DNA of 27,914 bases from CAG-452 sp045531335 (GTDB taxonomy: Bacteria; Bacillota; Clostridia; TANB77; CAG-508), in contig JAZSDU010000035.1 in NCBI GenBank assembly GCA_045531335.1, forward strand, positions 1 to 27,914, written 5' to 3'. Shown in pieces: positions 1 to 7,787 of this stretch. How positions within the stretch are numbered: the first letter of the stretch is position 1; every line of letters starts with the position of its first letter. The notes beneath the pieces were generated by a model. The model saw nothing but the letters and a program-made list of their open reading frames with translations. It made no database searches and was not told the origin of the DNA. Both the position numbers and the translations under genes were made by a program.

Positions 1-1829
1 GCGTAATAGGTGAACCTGGTGTTGGTAAATCAGCTGTTGTTGAAGGATTGGCTGAAAAAGTTATAGTTGGCGAAGTTCCTGAAAATCTAAAGAATAAAAG
101 AGTTGTTACTTTAGATATTTCATCAATTGTAGCGGGTGCAAAGTATAGAGGTGATTTTGAAGAAAGATTAAAAAAATGTCTTCAAGAAATCAAAAAAGCT
201 GGAAACGTGATTTTATTTATAGATGAAATTCATACAATTGTTGGAGCTGGTGCAGCAGAAGGAGCAATAGATGCAGCGAATATTTTAAAACCACTTCTTG
301 CAAGGGGAGAAGTTCAAATAGTTGGTGCAACAACATTAAATGAATATAGAAAATATATAGAAAAAGATAGTGCATTAGAGAGAAGATTTCAGCCAGTTAC
401 AGTTAATGAGCCAACTATAGACGATAGTATAAATATATTAAAAGGACTTCGAGATAAGTATGAAGCACATCATAATGTAAAAATAACAGATGAAGCTATA
501 GAATCTGCTGTAAAATTGTCTAGCAGATATATTAATGATAGATTCTTACCAGATAAAGCAATAGATTTGATTGACGAGGCATCATCTAAAGTTAGATTAA
601 AAACCTATACAGAGCCAGATAAAATTAAAAAACTTGAAGAAAAAATACAAAAATTATCAAAAGAAAAAGAAGAGGCTATTGCAGTTCAAGAATTTGAAAA
701 GGCAGCAGAACTTAGAGATAAAGAACATAAGGAAAAAGCAAAATTAGAAAAAGAGAAAAGTTTATGGAAAGATAAAAATATAAAAGATGTTAGGAAAATA
801 AGCAGTGAAGATGTTGCAGAAGTTATTGCATCAAGTACAGGAATACCTGCTCAAAAAATTAATCAAAATGAAAATGAAAAATTAAAAAATTTAGAAAAAA
901 CTCTTCATGAAAGAGTAATAGGACAAGATGAAGCAGTTTTAGCTGTAGCAAAAGCCATAAAAAGAGGAAGGGTAGGATTAAAAGACCCAAATAGACCTAT
1001 AGGTTCTTTTATGTTTTTGGGACCAACAGGAGTAGGAAAGACAGAATTATCTAAAGCTTTAGCTGAAAATTTATTTGGTGATGAAAATGCAATTATTAGA
1101 GTAGATATGTCTGAATATATGGAAAGCCATTCTACATCAAAAATGATAGGTTCACCTCCAGGCTATGTAGGATTTGATGAAGGAGGAGGACTAACTGAAA
1201 AAATAAGAAGAAAGCCATATTCAGTTATTCTATTTGATGAAATTGAAAAAGCACATCCGGATGTATTAAATATGTTACTTCAAATATTAGATGATGGAAG
1301 ACTTACAGATTCACATGGAAGAACAGTAAATTTTAAAAACTGTGTAATTATTATGACATCTAATATTGGAGCAAGATTAATTACGGATAAAAAGACTTTA
1401 GGATTTTCAAGCAAAGATAATAACCAAACAGAAAAAGAATATGAGAATACAAAAAAAGAAGTTATGGCTGAACTAAAAAAAGGATTTAGACCGGAATTCA
1501 TAAATCGTATAGATGAGATAATAGTATTCCATAAATTAACTGAAAATGAATTAACTCAAATAGTAGATATTATGTTAGAACAAATAAAAAATAGAATTAG
1601 TGAAAGAGGTATAAAAATAGAAATAGATAAAAAAGCAAAAGAGTTAATCATAAAAAAAGGAACAGATACAAACTATGGTGCAAGACCTTTAAGACGTGCA
1701 ATACAAAACATGGTAGAAGATAAATTAGCAGAAGAAATTCTAGATGGGAATCTAAAATCAGGTGATACTGCGAAGATAACAGCTAAAGAAGATGAAATAC
1801 AAATAAAAGTTAAAGTACAAAAAAATTAA
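1..1829 (+). CDS. clpC: ATP-dependent Clp protease ATP-binding subunit ClpC (5' end outside window)
   Basis: This is the last 608 residues of a class I Hsp100 unfoldase that delivers damaged or tagged proteins to ClpP in the cytoplasm. The reading frame is open from base 3 with no start codon, so the N-terminal repeat domain lies upstream of the window. The first complete codons encode the NBD1 Walker A motif (GEPGVGKS, bases 9-32), followed by Walker B ILFIDEIH. The mid-region has a UVR-type coiled segment (about bases 660-740), which separates ClpC from ClpB and ClpE. NBD2 has Walker A GPTGVGKTE (about 1018-1045), Walker B VILFDEIEKAH and the GYVGF pore-loop sequence, and then the D2-small domain. 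Full-length ClpC is about 815 residues. In many Firmicutes ctsR-mcsA-mcsB precede clpC; that region is not visible here. Confidence 0.96.
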   Translation, partial: VIGEPGVGKSAVVEGLAEKVIVGEVPENLKNKRVVTLDISSIVAGAKYRGDFEERLKKCLQEIKKAGNVILFIDEIHTIVGAGAAEGAIDAANILKPLLARGEVQIVGATTLNEYRKYIEKDSALERRFQPVTVNEPTIDDSINILKGLRDKYEAHHNVKITDEAIESAVKLSSRYINDRFLPDKAIDLIDEASSKVRLKTYTEPDKIKKLEEKIQKLSKEKEEAIAVQEFEKAAELRDKEHKEKAKLEKEKSLWKDKNIKDVRKISSEDVAEVIASSTGIPAQKINQNENEKLKNLEKTLHERVIGQDEAVLAVAKAIKRGRVGLKDPNRPIGSFMFLGPTGVGKTELSKALAENLFGDENAIIRVDMSEYMESHSTSKMIGSPPGYVGFDEGGGLTEKIRRKPYSVILFDEIEKAHPDVLNMLLQILDDGRLTDSHGRTVNFKNCVIIMTSNIGARLITDKKTLGFSSKDNNQTEKEYENTKKEVMAELKKGFRPEFINRIDEIIVFHKLTENELTQIVDIMLEQIKNRISERGIKIEIDKKAKELIIKKGTDTNYGARPLRRAIQNMVEDKLAEEILDGNLKSGDTAKITAKEDEIQIKVKVQKN

Positions 1830-1841
1830 AACACATAACAT

Positions 1842-1870
1842 TTGCCAAAGTTGGTACAATATGCTATAAT
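1842..1870 (+). promoter_or_regulatory. Sigma-A-type promoter for the small membrane protein gene
   Basis: TTGCCA (1842-1847) and TATAAT (1865-1870) are 17 bp apart, and a TG one base before the -10 gives an extended -10. It lies between the clpC stop and the ATG at 1902. Confidence 0.75.
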
Positions 1871-1901
1871 AATTTTATACTTATGAAAAGAAGGTGCTAA
1901 C

Positions 1902-2234
1902 ATGATAGTGCTAATGGTTATATATGTTTTAATATTTATAGTATTTGCTTTAGTTTTATTTGCGATTGCACAAATAAAGTTAGCAGGTATAGATATAAAA
2001 GATTTTTGGGGCTTTATAGAAGCAAACCAACTATTAGATAAATTATATAGATTTGCAAAAAAATATGATAAGCTTACAGCACAAGAACAACTAATATTTT
2101 TGTCGCAAGCAGAAAAAGTTTTTGATGCATTTGATAAAGTGCCTAGTATGCTTTGGGAAGAAGAATACCAGAAATATATGGATGTTCTTGATAAATATAA
2201 AGATTTGAAAGTAGTAAGATGGTCACAAAATTAA
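1902..2234 (+). CDS. Small membrane-anchored protein of unknown function
   Basis: This 110-residue protein has one strongly hydrophobic N-terminal segment (about residues 3-24). A mostly helical, charged soluble part follows, rich in Lys, Asp, Glu and aromatic residues, which would sit on the cytoplasmic side if the N-terminus is a signal anchor. I recognise no family. An AAGAAGGTG-type ribosome binding site precedes the ATG, the gene has its own good promoter at 1842-1870, and a hairpin follows its stop. It is therefore probably transcribed alone rather than as part of clpC. Codon use resembles the neighbouring genes. The frame is well supported by the flanking signals; the function is unknown. 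Confidence 0.7.
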   Translation: MIVLMVIYVLIFIVFALVLFAIAQIKLAGIDIKDFWGFIEANQLLDKLYRFAKKYDKLTAQEQLIFLSQAEKVFDAFDKVPSMLWEEEYQKYMDVLDKYKDLKVVRWSQN

Positions 2235-2270
2235 AAAAGTAAAAGACTAAAATGTTTTTTACTTTTTTTA
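2233..2270 (+). terminator. Rho-independent terminator, A/T-rich
   Basis: A 12-bp perfect stem (2233-2244 with 2257-2268) has a 12-nt loop, and the 3' arm ends in a T-run. It begins inside the stop codon of the gene at 1902. Confidence 0.65.
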
Positions 2271-2342
2271 TTTTATAAAGAAAATATTTTTCAAATTAAT
2301 ACATAATATATATAGAGAAAATTAGTTTGAAAGGATTTTTTA

Positions 2343-3113
2343 ATGGATAAAATTAGATATTTTGATCATGCTGCAACTACAGCAGTAGATGAAGAAGTTT
2401 TAAAAGAAATGTTACCTTATTTTGGTATTAAATATGGTAATCCATCTTCAATTTATACAATTGGTAGAAATTCAAAAAAAGCAATAGAAGAAGCAAGAAA
2501 AAGGGTTGCTTTTGTAATTAATGTTAATCCTAAAGAAATATACTTTACAGGATGTGGGAGCGAAAGTGATAATATTGCATTAAAAGGTGTAGCATATGCT
2601 AATAGAGAAAAGGGAAATCATATAATTACAACCAAAATAGAACATCCCGCAATACTCAATAGTTGCAAAAGCTTAGAAAAAGAAGGATTTAATATAACAT
2701 ATTTAAATGTTAACAAAGATGGATTAATAAGTATTGATGATTTGAAAAGCAAAATAACGGATAAAACGATACTTATAAGTGTTATGTTTGCAAATAACGA
2801 AATCGGAACGATTCAGCCGATAGAAGAGATAGGTAAAATAGCAAAAGAAAAGAAGATATTATTTCATACAGATAGTGTTCAAGCAGTAGGAAATGTCATG
2901 ATAGACGTCCAAAAGATGGGAATAGATTTATTATCTATGTCTGCACATAAATTCTATGGTCCTAAAGGTATAGGGGCTTTATATATAAGGAATGGAGTAA
3001 AGTGTAATAAATTACAAGATGGAGGACATCAAGAAAAAGATATGAGGGCAGGAACAGAAAATGTTCCAGGTATAGTAGGACTTCGGAAAATCAATAGTAA
3101 TTGCATACAATAA
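2343..3113 (+). CDS. Cysteine desulfurase, NifS/IscS family, N-terminal fragment (frameshifted gene)
   Basis: This is the first part of a pyridoxal-phosphate cysteine desulfurase, which removes sulfur from cysteine for Fe-S cluster and tRNA thiolation pathways. The start AFDHAATT-like region reads YFDHAATT (residues 6-13). His101 matches the residue that stacks on the cofactor, and SAHKFYGPKG carries the PLP lysine at Lys203. RAGTENVPG (235-243) is followed by GIVGL and then unrelated residues to a TAA at 3111-3113. Normal family sequence resumes in another frame from base 3085, so one extra base lies at about 3079-3084. The start is ATG after AAAGGATTTTT. No iscU or mnmA gene is adjacent. 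The frameshift may be a real mutation or a sequencing error; as written, this fragment lacks the catalytic cysteine. Confidence 0.85.
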   Translation: MDKIRYFDHAATTAVDEEVLKEMLPYFGIKYGNPSSIYTIGRNSKKAIEEARKRVAFVINVNPKEIYFTGCGSESDNIALKGVAYANREKGNHIITTKIEHPAILNSCKSLEKEGFNITYLNVNKDGLISIDDLKSKITDKTILISVMFANNEIGTIQPIEEIGKIAKEKKILFHTDSVQAVGNVMIDVQKMGIDLLSMSAHKFYGPKGIGALYIRNGVKCNKLQDGGHQEKDMRAGTENVPGIVGLRKINSNCIQ

Positions 3114-3522
3114 TTTGTATGAGAACAATTATAAATTAAATAATTTAAGAAATTATTATGAAATGCAAGTAGACAAATATATACCATTAGTAAAGTTTAA
3201 TGGACATAGAAATAAAAGACTTTCTGGTAATAGTAATATATCTTTTAGATTTGTAGATGGAGAGGCATTGTTATTGAATCTAGACATGAAGGGAATATGT
3301 GCATCTACAGGATCAGCATGTAGTAGCGGTTCAAATAGTCCATCACATGTATTGTTAGCAATAGGTCTTTCAGAAGATGTTGCTAAAGGTTCTTTAAGAA
3401 TAACATTTGGAAGAGAAAATACAAAAGAAGATGTTGATTACCTAATAGAATCATTAATAGAAACAGTTAATAAATTAAGGAATATGTCACCAGAATATTT
3501 GGAGTTTATAAAAAACAAATAA
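3085..3522 (+). CDS. Cysteine desulfurase, C-terminal fragment carrying the active-site cysteine (frameshifted gene)
   Basis: This is the continuation of the gene that starts at 2343, in the +1 frame. Reading from base 3085 gives GKSIVIAYNN, which joins smoothly onto GIVGL of the upstream fragment. The fragment holds the mobile active-site loop ASTGSACSSGS with its catalytic cysteine, the histidine in SPSHVLLAIG, and the conserved SLRITFGRENT near the C-terminus. If translated on its own, the first possible start is TTG at 3115, but no ribosome binding site precedes it and the product would lack the cofactor lysine. The two pieces together give about 393 residues, the usual NifS/IscS length. 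Both halves are otherwise intact and undecayed, so the lesion is either recent or an assembly error. Confidence 0.8.
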   Translation, partial: GKSIVIAYNNLYENNYKLNNLRNYYEMQVDKYIPLVKFNGHRNKRLSGNSNISFRFVDGEALLLNLDMKGICASTGSACSSGSNSPSHVLLAIGLSEDVAKGSLRITFGRENTKEDVDYLIESLIETVNKLRNMSPEYLEFIKNK

Positions 3523-3527
3523 AGAAA

Positions 3528-3559
3528 TGTAGGGGCAGACAGAGTCGTCTGCCCCTACA
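3528..3559. repeat. Perfect palindromic element, TGTAGGGG family, between convergent genes
   Basis: The 13-bp arms TGTAGGGGCAGAC (3528-3540) and GTCTGCCCCTACA (3547-3559) match perfectly around a 6-nt loop. The element fills the gap between the desulfurase stop (3522) and the HD-GYP stop (3561), so it may end transcription from both sides. The G/C-rich stem contrasts with the A/T-rich surroundings. Related ends occur at 4621-4650 and 14629-14713. Confidence 0.8.
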
Positions 3560-3560
3560 A

Positions 3561-4499
3561 TTATACTCTTAGTTTCTTTATTATTTTAATTTCATCAAAT
3601 AGATTATCTATAATTTCTTTTCTTTTAAGGAAAGCTGTTCTATATTCTTCTAATATATATTTATAATTTCTAAAATCTTCACCTTTTTCAAACATCAATT
3701 TCATGCATTCAGAATAATATTCTTTCTTTTTTTCTTTTTTAGCTTGCTCTTTTTTTATATTATACTCATTAATTTTTTCTAATCTTTTAATTTGGTTATC
3801 TAAATATTTAGTATATTCAAATATGCAACTGATTTCATAGTTTATATCATCAATAACTACTTTGAATAAGCATTTAACTATTTTTGGATTCAATTTACCG
3901 ATTTTAGTATTTTCTTCCATAGTTTTTAGTGCTACTGATTTTGGAACATAGGCTTTAGTTTCTTCTATTAAAAGTTTTAAAGTATCAGTGATTCCTACGT
4001 GAGATTTATATTGCCTTTTACTAACTATAGCATCAAATTCATCTGCAACTCTTATGATTTGACCTTCAAGAGGAATATCTTTTTTAGTTAGACCTTTAGG
4101 ATATCCAGTTCCATTTAGAGCTTCATGATGATAAATAGTGCCAGCAGAATAAGGTCTAAGTTTAGGATCTTCCATACACATTTTATAGCCTAATGATGTA
4201 TGAGTTTTTATAACTTCATATTCTTCGTCAGTTAGAGCACCTGGCTTTTGCAAAATTTTAGATGGAATAAATAGTTTTCCCATATCATGAAGATATGCAC
4301 AAATAGTACAATACACTATAAATTCTGGTTTAAGATGCATATATTCACATAGACGACAAGTTATATTTGCAACATTTTCACAGTGACGTCTAGTAAATGG
4401 ATCAAGTGAATCAATCATACTTAATTGATATCTCATTGTTTCATCTAAATTATAAGATTTAAGATTGGTTTTACTATAAAAATCTAATTCTTCTTTCAT
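3561..4499 (-). CDS. HD-GYP domain protein, probable cyclic-di-nucleotide phosphodiesterase
   Basis: This is a 312-residue cytoplasmic protein with a complete HD-GYP domain in the N-terminal half: His39, HD at 71-72 (HDMGK), His100 (HTSLG), HHE at 124-126 and GTGYP at 130-134. These residues form the metal site of enzymes that hydrolyse cyclic di-GMP or related cyclic dinucleotides. There is no visible receiver or sensor domain before it. The C-terminal 110 residues are a Lys/Glu-rich, probably coiled-coil tail of unknown role. The start ATG (4499) follows AGGAG at a good distance. It is downstream of and co-oriented with spoVT, but 184 bp containing a palindrome separate them, so separate transcription is likely. 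The substrate cannot be decided from sequence. Confidence 0.85.
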   Translation of the reverse strand: MKEELDFYSKTNLKSYNLDETMRYQLSMIDSLDPFTRRHCENVANITCRLCEYMHLKPEFIVYCTICAYLHDMGKLFIPSKILQKPGALTDEEYEVIKTHTSLGYKMCMEDPKLRPYSAGTIYHHEALNGTGYPKGLTKKDIPLEGQIIRVADEFDAIVSKRQYKSHVGITDTLKLLIEETKAYVPKSVALKTMEENTKIGKLNPKIVKCLFKVVIDDINYEISCIFEYTKYLDNQIKRLEKINEYNIKKEQAKKEKKKEYYSECMKLMFEKGEDFRNYKYILEEYRTAFLKRKEIIDNLFDEIKIIKKLRV

Positions 4500-4620
4500 T
4501 TGTATCTCCTAAAATTAATCTATTGTATATATTAATTTTATAGGTAATTATAAATAAATGCAAGAGAAATGCAAGATTTATAGTAAATTATGTGAAAAAA
4601 TAATTATGTATGATTCTCTT

Positions 4621-4648
4621 TTAGGGCCGGAGTGGAACCCGGCCCCTA
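4621..4648. repeat. Imperfect hairpin of the TGTAGGGG palindrome family
   Basis: TTAGGGCCGG (4621-4630) pairs with CCGGCCCCTA (4639-4648), with one bulged base and an 8-nt loop. The outer end reads CCCCTACAA, the same terminus as the palindromes at 3528 and 14629. Confidence 0.65.
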
Positions 4649-4652
4649 CAAA

Positions 4653-4674
4653 TGTAAAATAAATTTATTTTACA
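4653..4674 (-). terminator. Perfect A/T palindrome just after spoVT, possible terminator
   Basis: The 11+11 bp palindrome TGTAAAATAAA / TTTATTTTACA lies 9 bases past the spoVT stop on the minus strand. It is weak thermodynamically, being A/T-rich with no loop. A terminator or operator role is a guess based on position. Confidence 0.35.
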
Positions 4675-4683
4675 AAAAATATC

Positions 4684-5238
4684 TTAAATATCCATCTGAC
4701 TACTTAAAAAACCAGCGGCTGATTGAACTACTTTAAGTTCAGTATCTCCCATTTTTGTATTTTGCTCTTTAGAAAGTAAAATTACACTACCTATTACATC
4801 ACCATCTGAAATTATAGGATATATAACTTGTGAATTAAATCTTCTTTCTTTATTATCATTTTGAGTAATAGGTAGAGCAATTTCATTATTTTCTTTGCTT
4901 GTATAAACCTCTTTATTTTCCATTACTTTTTCAAGTTCTGGACTAAGAGATTGTTCTAAAAATTCTTTTTTTGAACCTCCAGAAACTGCAATTACAGAAT
5001 CCTTATCAGTAATACATGCAATATGTCCTGTTGTTTTAGAAAGAGTTTCTGCATATCCTGTTGCAAATTCAGAAAGTTCTCCTATTGGAGAGTATTTTTT
5101 TAGAATAACTTCTCCTTCTTTATCTGTAAAAATTTCTAAAGGATCACCTTCTTTTATGCGAAGTGTTCTTCTTATTTCTTTAGGGATAACAATTCTACCT
5201 AAATCATCTATTCTCCTTACTACACCTGTTGCTTTCAA
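4684..5238 (-). CDS. spoVT: Stage V sporulation protein T (AbrB-family transcription regulator)
   Basis: SpoVT is a forespore transcription regulator that tunes the sigma-G regulon. The N-terminal 50 residues form a swapped-hairpin AbrB DNA-binding domain (MKATGVVRRIDDLGRIVIPK, EIRRTLRIKEGDPLEIFTD). Residues 55-184 are the GAF-like C-terminal domain of SpoVT. The product is 184 residues, close to the 178 of the Bacillus subtilis protein. I chose TTG at 5238 because GGAGGG lies 6 bases upstream and the protein then begins at the conserved MKATG. An upstream in-frame extension to 5418 would translate a palindromic repeat and is not credible. A co-oriented HD-GYP gene follows. I did not find a convincing sigma-G promoter. 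Confidence 0.93.
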   Translation of the reverse strand: MKATGVVRRIDDLGRIVIPKEIRRTLRIKEGDPLEIFTDKEGEVILKKYSPIGELSEFATGYAETLSKTTGHIACITDKDSVIAVSGGSKKEFLEQSLSPELEKVMENKEVYTSKENNEIALPITQNDNKERRFNSQVIYPIISDGDVIGSVILLSKEQNTKMGDTELKVVQSAAGFLSSQMDI

Positions 5239-5329
5239 AATTTTCCCTCCTTTATCTTGTTTTGGATTTAAAATTATTATTTGTTTTGAAATCAAATTTA
5301 TGCATAAATTTGACAAAAAAATTAAAAAT

Positions 5330-5393
5330 GACAATTCTAGGGACTGTCCCTCTTTTGTACAACAGGAACAAAAGGGGACTGTCCTGAATTGTC
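5330..5393. repeat. MITE/REP-like palindromic element, GGGACTGTCC family
   Basis: This 64-bp element has imperfect terminal inverted repeats GACAATTCtAGGGACTGTCC (left) and GGACTGTCCtGAATTGTC (right), plus inner arms CTTTTGT / ACAAAAG. The core GGACTGTCC also occurs as a direct repeat at both ends. It lies between divergent spoVT and the gene at 5526. Relatives are at 7723-7753 and 13030-13109. Confidence 0.7.
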
Positions 5394-5404
5394 TAAATTT
5401 GCAG

Positions 5405-5433
5405 TTTACAATTTCCATAAAATTTTATATAAT
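5405..5433 (+). promoter_or_regulatory. Sigma-A-type promoter for the gene at 5526
   Basis: TTTACA (5405-5410) and TATAAT (5428-5433) are 17 bp apart. The predicted transcript has a leader of about 85 nt holding the short inverted repeat AAGATG...CATCTT (5469-5488). Confidence 0.65.
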
Positions 5434-5525
5434 ACATACGATAATTTTTTATCTTATCTATGTTTTAAAAGATGACATGTGACATCTTATGAAAAATTTA
5501 CTAATTTTAATAGGAGGTGGAAGTT

Positions 5526-5804
5526 ATGGCAAAAAAGAAATCGCGGAAAATTGAATCATGGAGAATAAAATGGACTTTAGTATATATAATGTTGGTATTT
5601 TTCTTTATTTTATGTTTTATAGCAACTATAATCTTTTTAGAAGATGGTATGTTTAAAATATGTGCGATTATTTATGAAACTACTGTTATAATAGTATCTA
5701 TAGGTTCACCTATTATGGTTTACATGATTAACGCAAAAGAGTCGAAAAGAAAAAAACAATATAATATATCCGAACTAGAACTTGAAAATGATCTGAAAAA
5801 ATGA
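5526..5804 (+). CDS. Small protein with two membrane segments, unknown function
   Basis: The product is 92 residues. A basic N-terminus (MAKKKSRK) precedes two hydrophobic segments (about residues 18-38 and 43-68), and a charged C-terminal tail of about 22 residues follows (AKESKRKKQ, then acidic). Positive-inside bias suggests both ends are cytoplasmic. I do not recognise the family. The start is ATG at 5526 because AGGAGGTGG lies 5-13 bases before it; a GTG at 5517 would overlap that site. It has its own promoter and a downstream hairpin, so it is probably monocistronic, between spoVT and alaS. Confidence 0.7.
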   Translation: MAKKKSRKIESWRIKWTLVYIMLVFFFILCFIATIIFLEDGMFKICAIIYETTVIIVSIGSPIMVYMINAKESKRKKQYNISELELENDLKK

Positions 5805-5838
5805 AAAAACTGCGATGTTTATGCCAAATAACCAACCT

Positions 5839-5865
5839 AGGGTTAAGAATTAATATCTTAACCCT
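5839..5865 (+). terminator. Hairpin after the gene at 5526, probable terminator
   Basis: AGGGTTAAGA (5839-5848) pairs perfectly with TCTTAACCCT (5856-5865) across a 7-nt loop. The T-run that follows is interrupted, so termination may be weak. Confidence 0.55.
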
Positions 5866-5908
5866 TCATTTAATTTATATAAATTAAATTAAAAATTACT
5901 TGTAAATA

Positions 5909-5938
5909 CTGCCAAAAATCTGTATAATAATACAGTAA
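5909..5938 (+). promoter_or_regulatory. Likely alaS promoter
   Basis: The -10 TATAAT (5933-5938) is strong. The best -35 is CTGCCA (5909-5914), 18 bp upstream. The transcript would start about 15 bases before the alaS ATG, which leaves no room for a T-box leader. Confidence 0.5.
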
Positions 5939-5958
5939 AAGATTTTAGGAGGAAGTAA

Positions 5959-7728
5959 ATGAATACAATAGATTTAAAAGATACATATTTAAAATTTTTT
6001 GAAAGTAAAGGACACAAGATAATACCTAGTGCACCAATAATACCTGAAAATGACCCAACATGCTTATTTAATACAGCAGGTATGCAACCACTAGTTCCAT
6101 ACTTAAAAGGAGAACCACATCCGGAGGGTACAAGACTTGCAGATGTTCAAAAATGTTTTAGAACAAATGATTTAGACTCGATAGGTGATACAACCCATCA
6201 TACATTTTTTGAGATGCTAGGAAATTGGTCTTTAGGAGATTATTTTAAAAAAGAATCAATTGGCTGGAGCTACGAACTTCTAACTAAATATTTAAACATA
6301 CCAGTAGAAAAATTAGCTGTAACTGTATTTAAAGGAAATGAAATTGTTCCTGCTGATACTGAATCTGCAGAGATTTGGAAATCTTTAGGTATAAAAGAAG
6401 AAAGAATTGCATTTCTAGGAGAAGAAAACAACTGGTGGCCTAATATGGAATTACTTGGACCATGTGGACCAGATACAGAAATATTCTATTGGAGAAGTGA
6501 AGAAGATGTTCCTGAAAAATTTGATCCAGAAGATGAAAATTGGGTTGAAATTTGGAACAATGTTTTCATGCAATATAACCATGAAGAAGGAGGAAAATTC
6601 ACTCCATTAAAAAACAAAAATGTCGATACAGGATTAGGGGTTGAAAGAGTAACTGCAATATTAGAAGGCTATACAGATAATTACAAATCATCTGTGTGGA
6701 AAGATGTTATAGAAAGAATAGAAGAGATATCAAATTTATCATATGATGATGAAAATAATACTAGAAGTATGAGAATTATTGCAGATCATATAAGAGCAAT
6801 TGTAATGATATCAGGAGACGAAGCTGGAATAAGACCATCTAATACAGATCAAGGTTATATATTAAGAAGATTAATTAGAAGAATGATAAGATATGCTAAA
6901 AAGCTAAATATAGATATCAATTCAGATTGGGAACAAGAATTAGCTATATTAATTATAAACAAGTATGCAAAATACTATAATGAACTTGAAAGAAACAAGA
7001 ATAGTATATTAGAAACATTAAAAAATGAAAAAATCAAATTTAATAGAACTTTAGAAAAAGGTCTAAAAGAATTTGAAAAAGTAGTTAATAGTATTGAAGG
7101 AGATTTAATAAATAAAGATATAGCATTTAGACTATATGATACTTTTGGATTTCCAATAGAGCTAACAGAAGAGCTAGCAGGAGAAATTAATTTAAAAGTA
7201 GATACAGAAGGATTTAAACAAAAATTTAAAGAACATCAAGAAAAATCAAGAGCAGGAGCAGAACAAAAATTTAAAGGTGGACTAGCTAGTACAGGAGAGA
7301 TGGAAACTAAATATCATACAGCAACACATCTTCTAAATGCTGCATTAAAGCAAGTTTTAGGAGAACATGTTCATCAAAAAGGAAGTAATATAACTGCTGA
7401 AAGAATGAGATTTGACTTTTCGCACGGTGCAAAAATGACAGATGAAGAAAAACAAAAAGCAGAAGAACTAGTAAACGAATATATTAATAGAGCAATACCA
7501 GTTGAAAAAATGGAAATGAAAAAAGAAGAAGCAATTTCTTTAGGAGCAGAAGCAATGTTTATTGATAAATATGGAGACATTGTTACAGTATATAAAATAG
7601 GAGATGTATCATTAGAACTATGTGGAGGACCTCATGTAGATAACACAAGTAAATTAGGACATTTTAAAATTAAGAAGGAAGAAGCTTCATCAGCAGGAGT
7701 GCGTAGAATAAAAGCAATTTTAGAATAA
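5959..7728 (+). CDS. alaS: Alanyl-tRNA synthetase, short form without the C-terminal domain
   Basis: This enzyme charges tRNA-Ala with alanine in the cytoplasm and clears mischarged Ser or Gly. The class II catalytic core is at the N-terminus (FFESKGHKIIPSA, FNTAGMQPLVPYL, THHTFFEMLGNWSLGDYF; then GPCGPDTE and VDTGLGVERV). The editing domain has zinc-ligand motifs HTATH (His453, His457) and CGGPH (Cys555, His559). The protein stops at residue 589, straight after the editing domain (AGVRRIKAILE). The standard enzyme is about 875 residues, so the coiled-coil/DHHA1 C-Ala domain is absent and no remnant of it follows. Short forms of this kind are known in some bacterial lineages. The start ATG follows AGGAGG. 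A palindromic repeat overlaps the stop codon. In many Firmicutes alaS precedes ireB-ruvX; here it is about 12 kb away. Confidence 0.95.
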   Translation: MNTIDLKDTYLKFFESKGHKIIPSAPIIPENDPTCLFNTAGMQPLVPYLKGEPHPEGTRLADVQKCFRTNDLDSIGDTTHHTFFEMLGNWSLGDYFKKESIGWSYELLTKYLNIPVEKLAVTVFKGNEIVPADTESAEIWKSLGIKEERIAFLGEENNWWPNMELLGPCGPDTEIFYWRSEEDVPEKFDPEDENWVEIWNNVFMQYNHEEGGKFTPLKNKNVDTGLGVERVTAILEGYTDNYKSSVWKDVIERIEEISNLSYDDENNTRSMRIIADHIRAIVMISGDEAGIRPSNTDQGYILRRLIRRMIRYAKKLNIDINSDWEQELAILIINKYAKYYNELERNKNSILETLKNEKIKFNRTLEKGLKEFEKVVNSIEGDLINKDIAFRLYDTFGFPIELTEELAGEINLKVDTEGFKQKFKEHQEKSRAGAEQKFKGGLASTGEMETKYHTATHLLNAALKQVLGEHVHQKGSNITAERMRFDFSHGAKMTDEEKQKAEELVNEYINRAIPVEKMEMKKEEAISLGAEAMFIDKYGDIVTVYKIGDVSLELCGGPHVDNTSKLGHFKIKKEEASSAGVRRIKAILE

Positions 7729-7753
7729 TTCTAGGGACTGTCCTGAATTATTC
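7723..7753. repeat. Short palindrome overlapping the alaS stop codon, GGGACTGTCC family
   Basis: Perfect 9-bp arms GAATAATTC (7723-7731) and GAATTATTC (7745-7753) flank CTAGGGACTGTCCTG. The sequence equals the two ends of the 5330-5393 element joined at the GGGACTGTCC direct repeat, as if the middle had been deleted. The left arm contains the alaS TAA. Confidence 0.7.
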
Positions 7754-7787
7754 ATATAATTTAATTTTAGAAAAGAGGGAATTTTAA

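Noticed and set aside
1280..1501. Antisense open frame in clpC, and similar antisense frames in other genes
   Set aside because: They lie wholly inside well-identified genes, without ribosome sites or independent promoters.
3075..3090. Programmed +1 frameshift in the cysteine desulfurase
   Set aside because: No stop codon at the shift site, no slippery CTT-TGA-like sequence, and the family is not known to use frameshifting; mutation or sequence error is simpler.
5239..5418. 60-codon N-terminal extension of spoVT
   Set aside because: It would translate a palindromic repeat, and a good ribosome site with TTG at 5238 gives the family-standard N-terminus.
5870..5958. T-box riboswitch upstream of alaS
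   Set aside because: The likely promoter leaves only about 15 nt of leader, and no AGGGTGGNACCGCG-type T-box is present.
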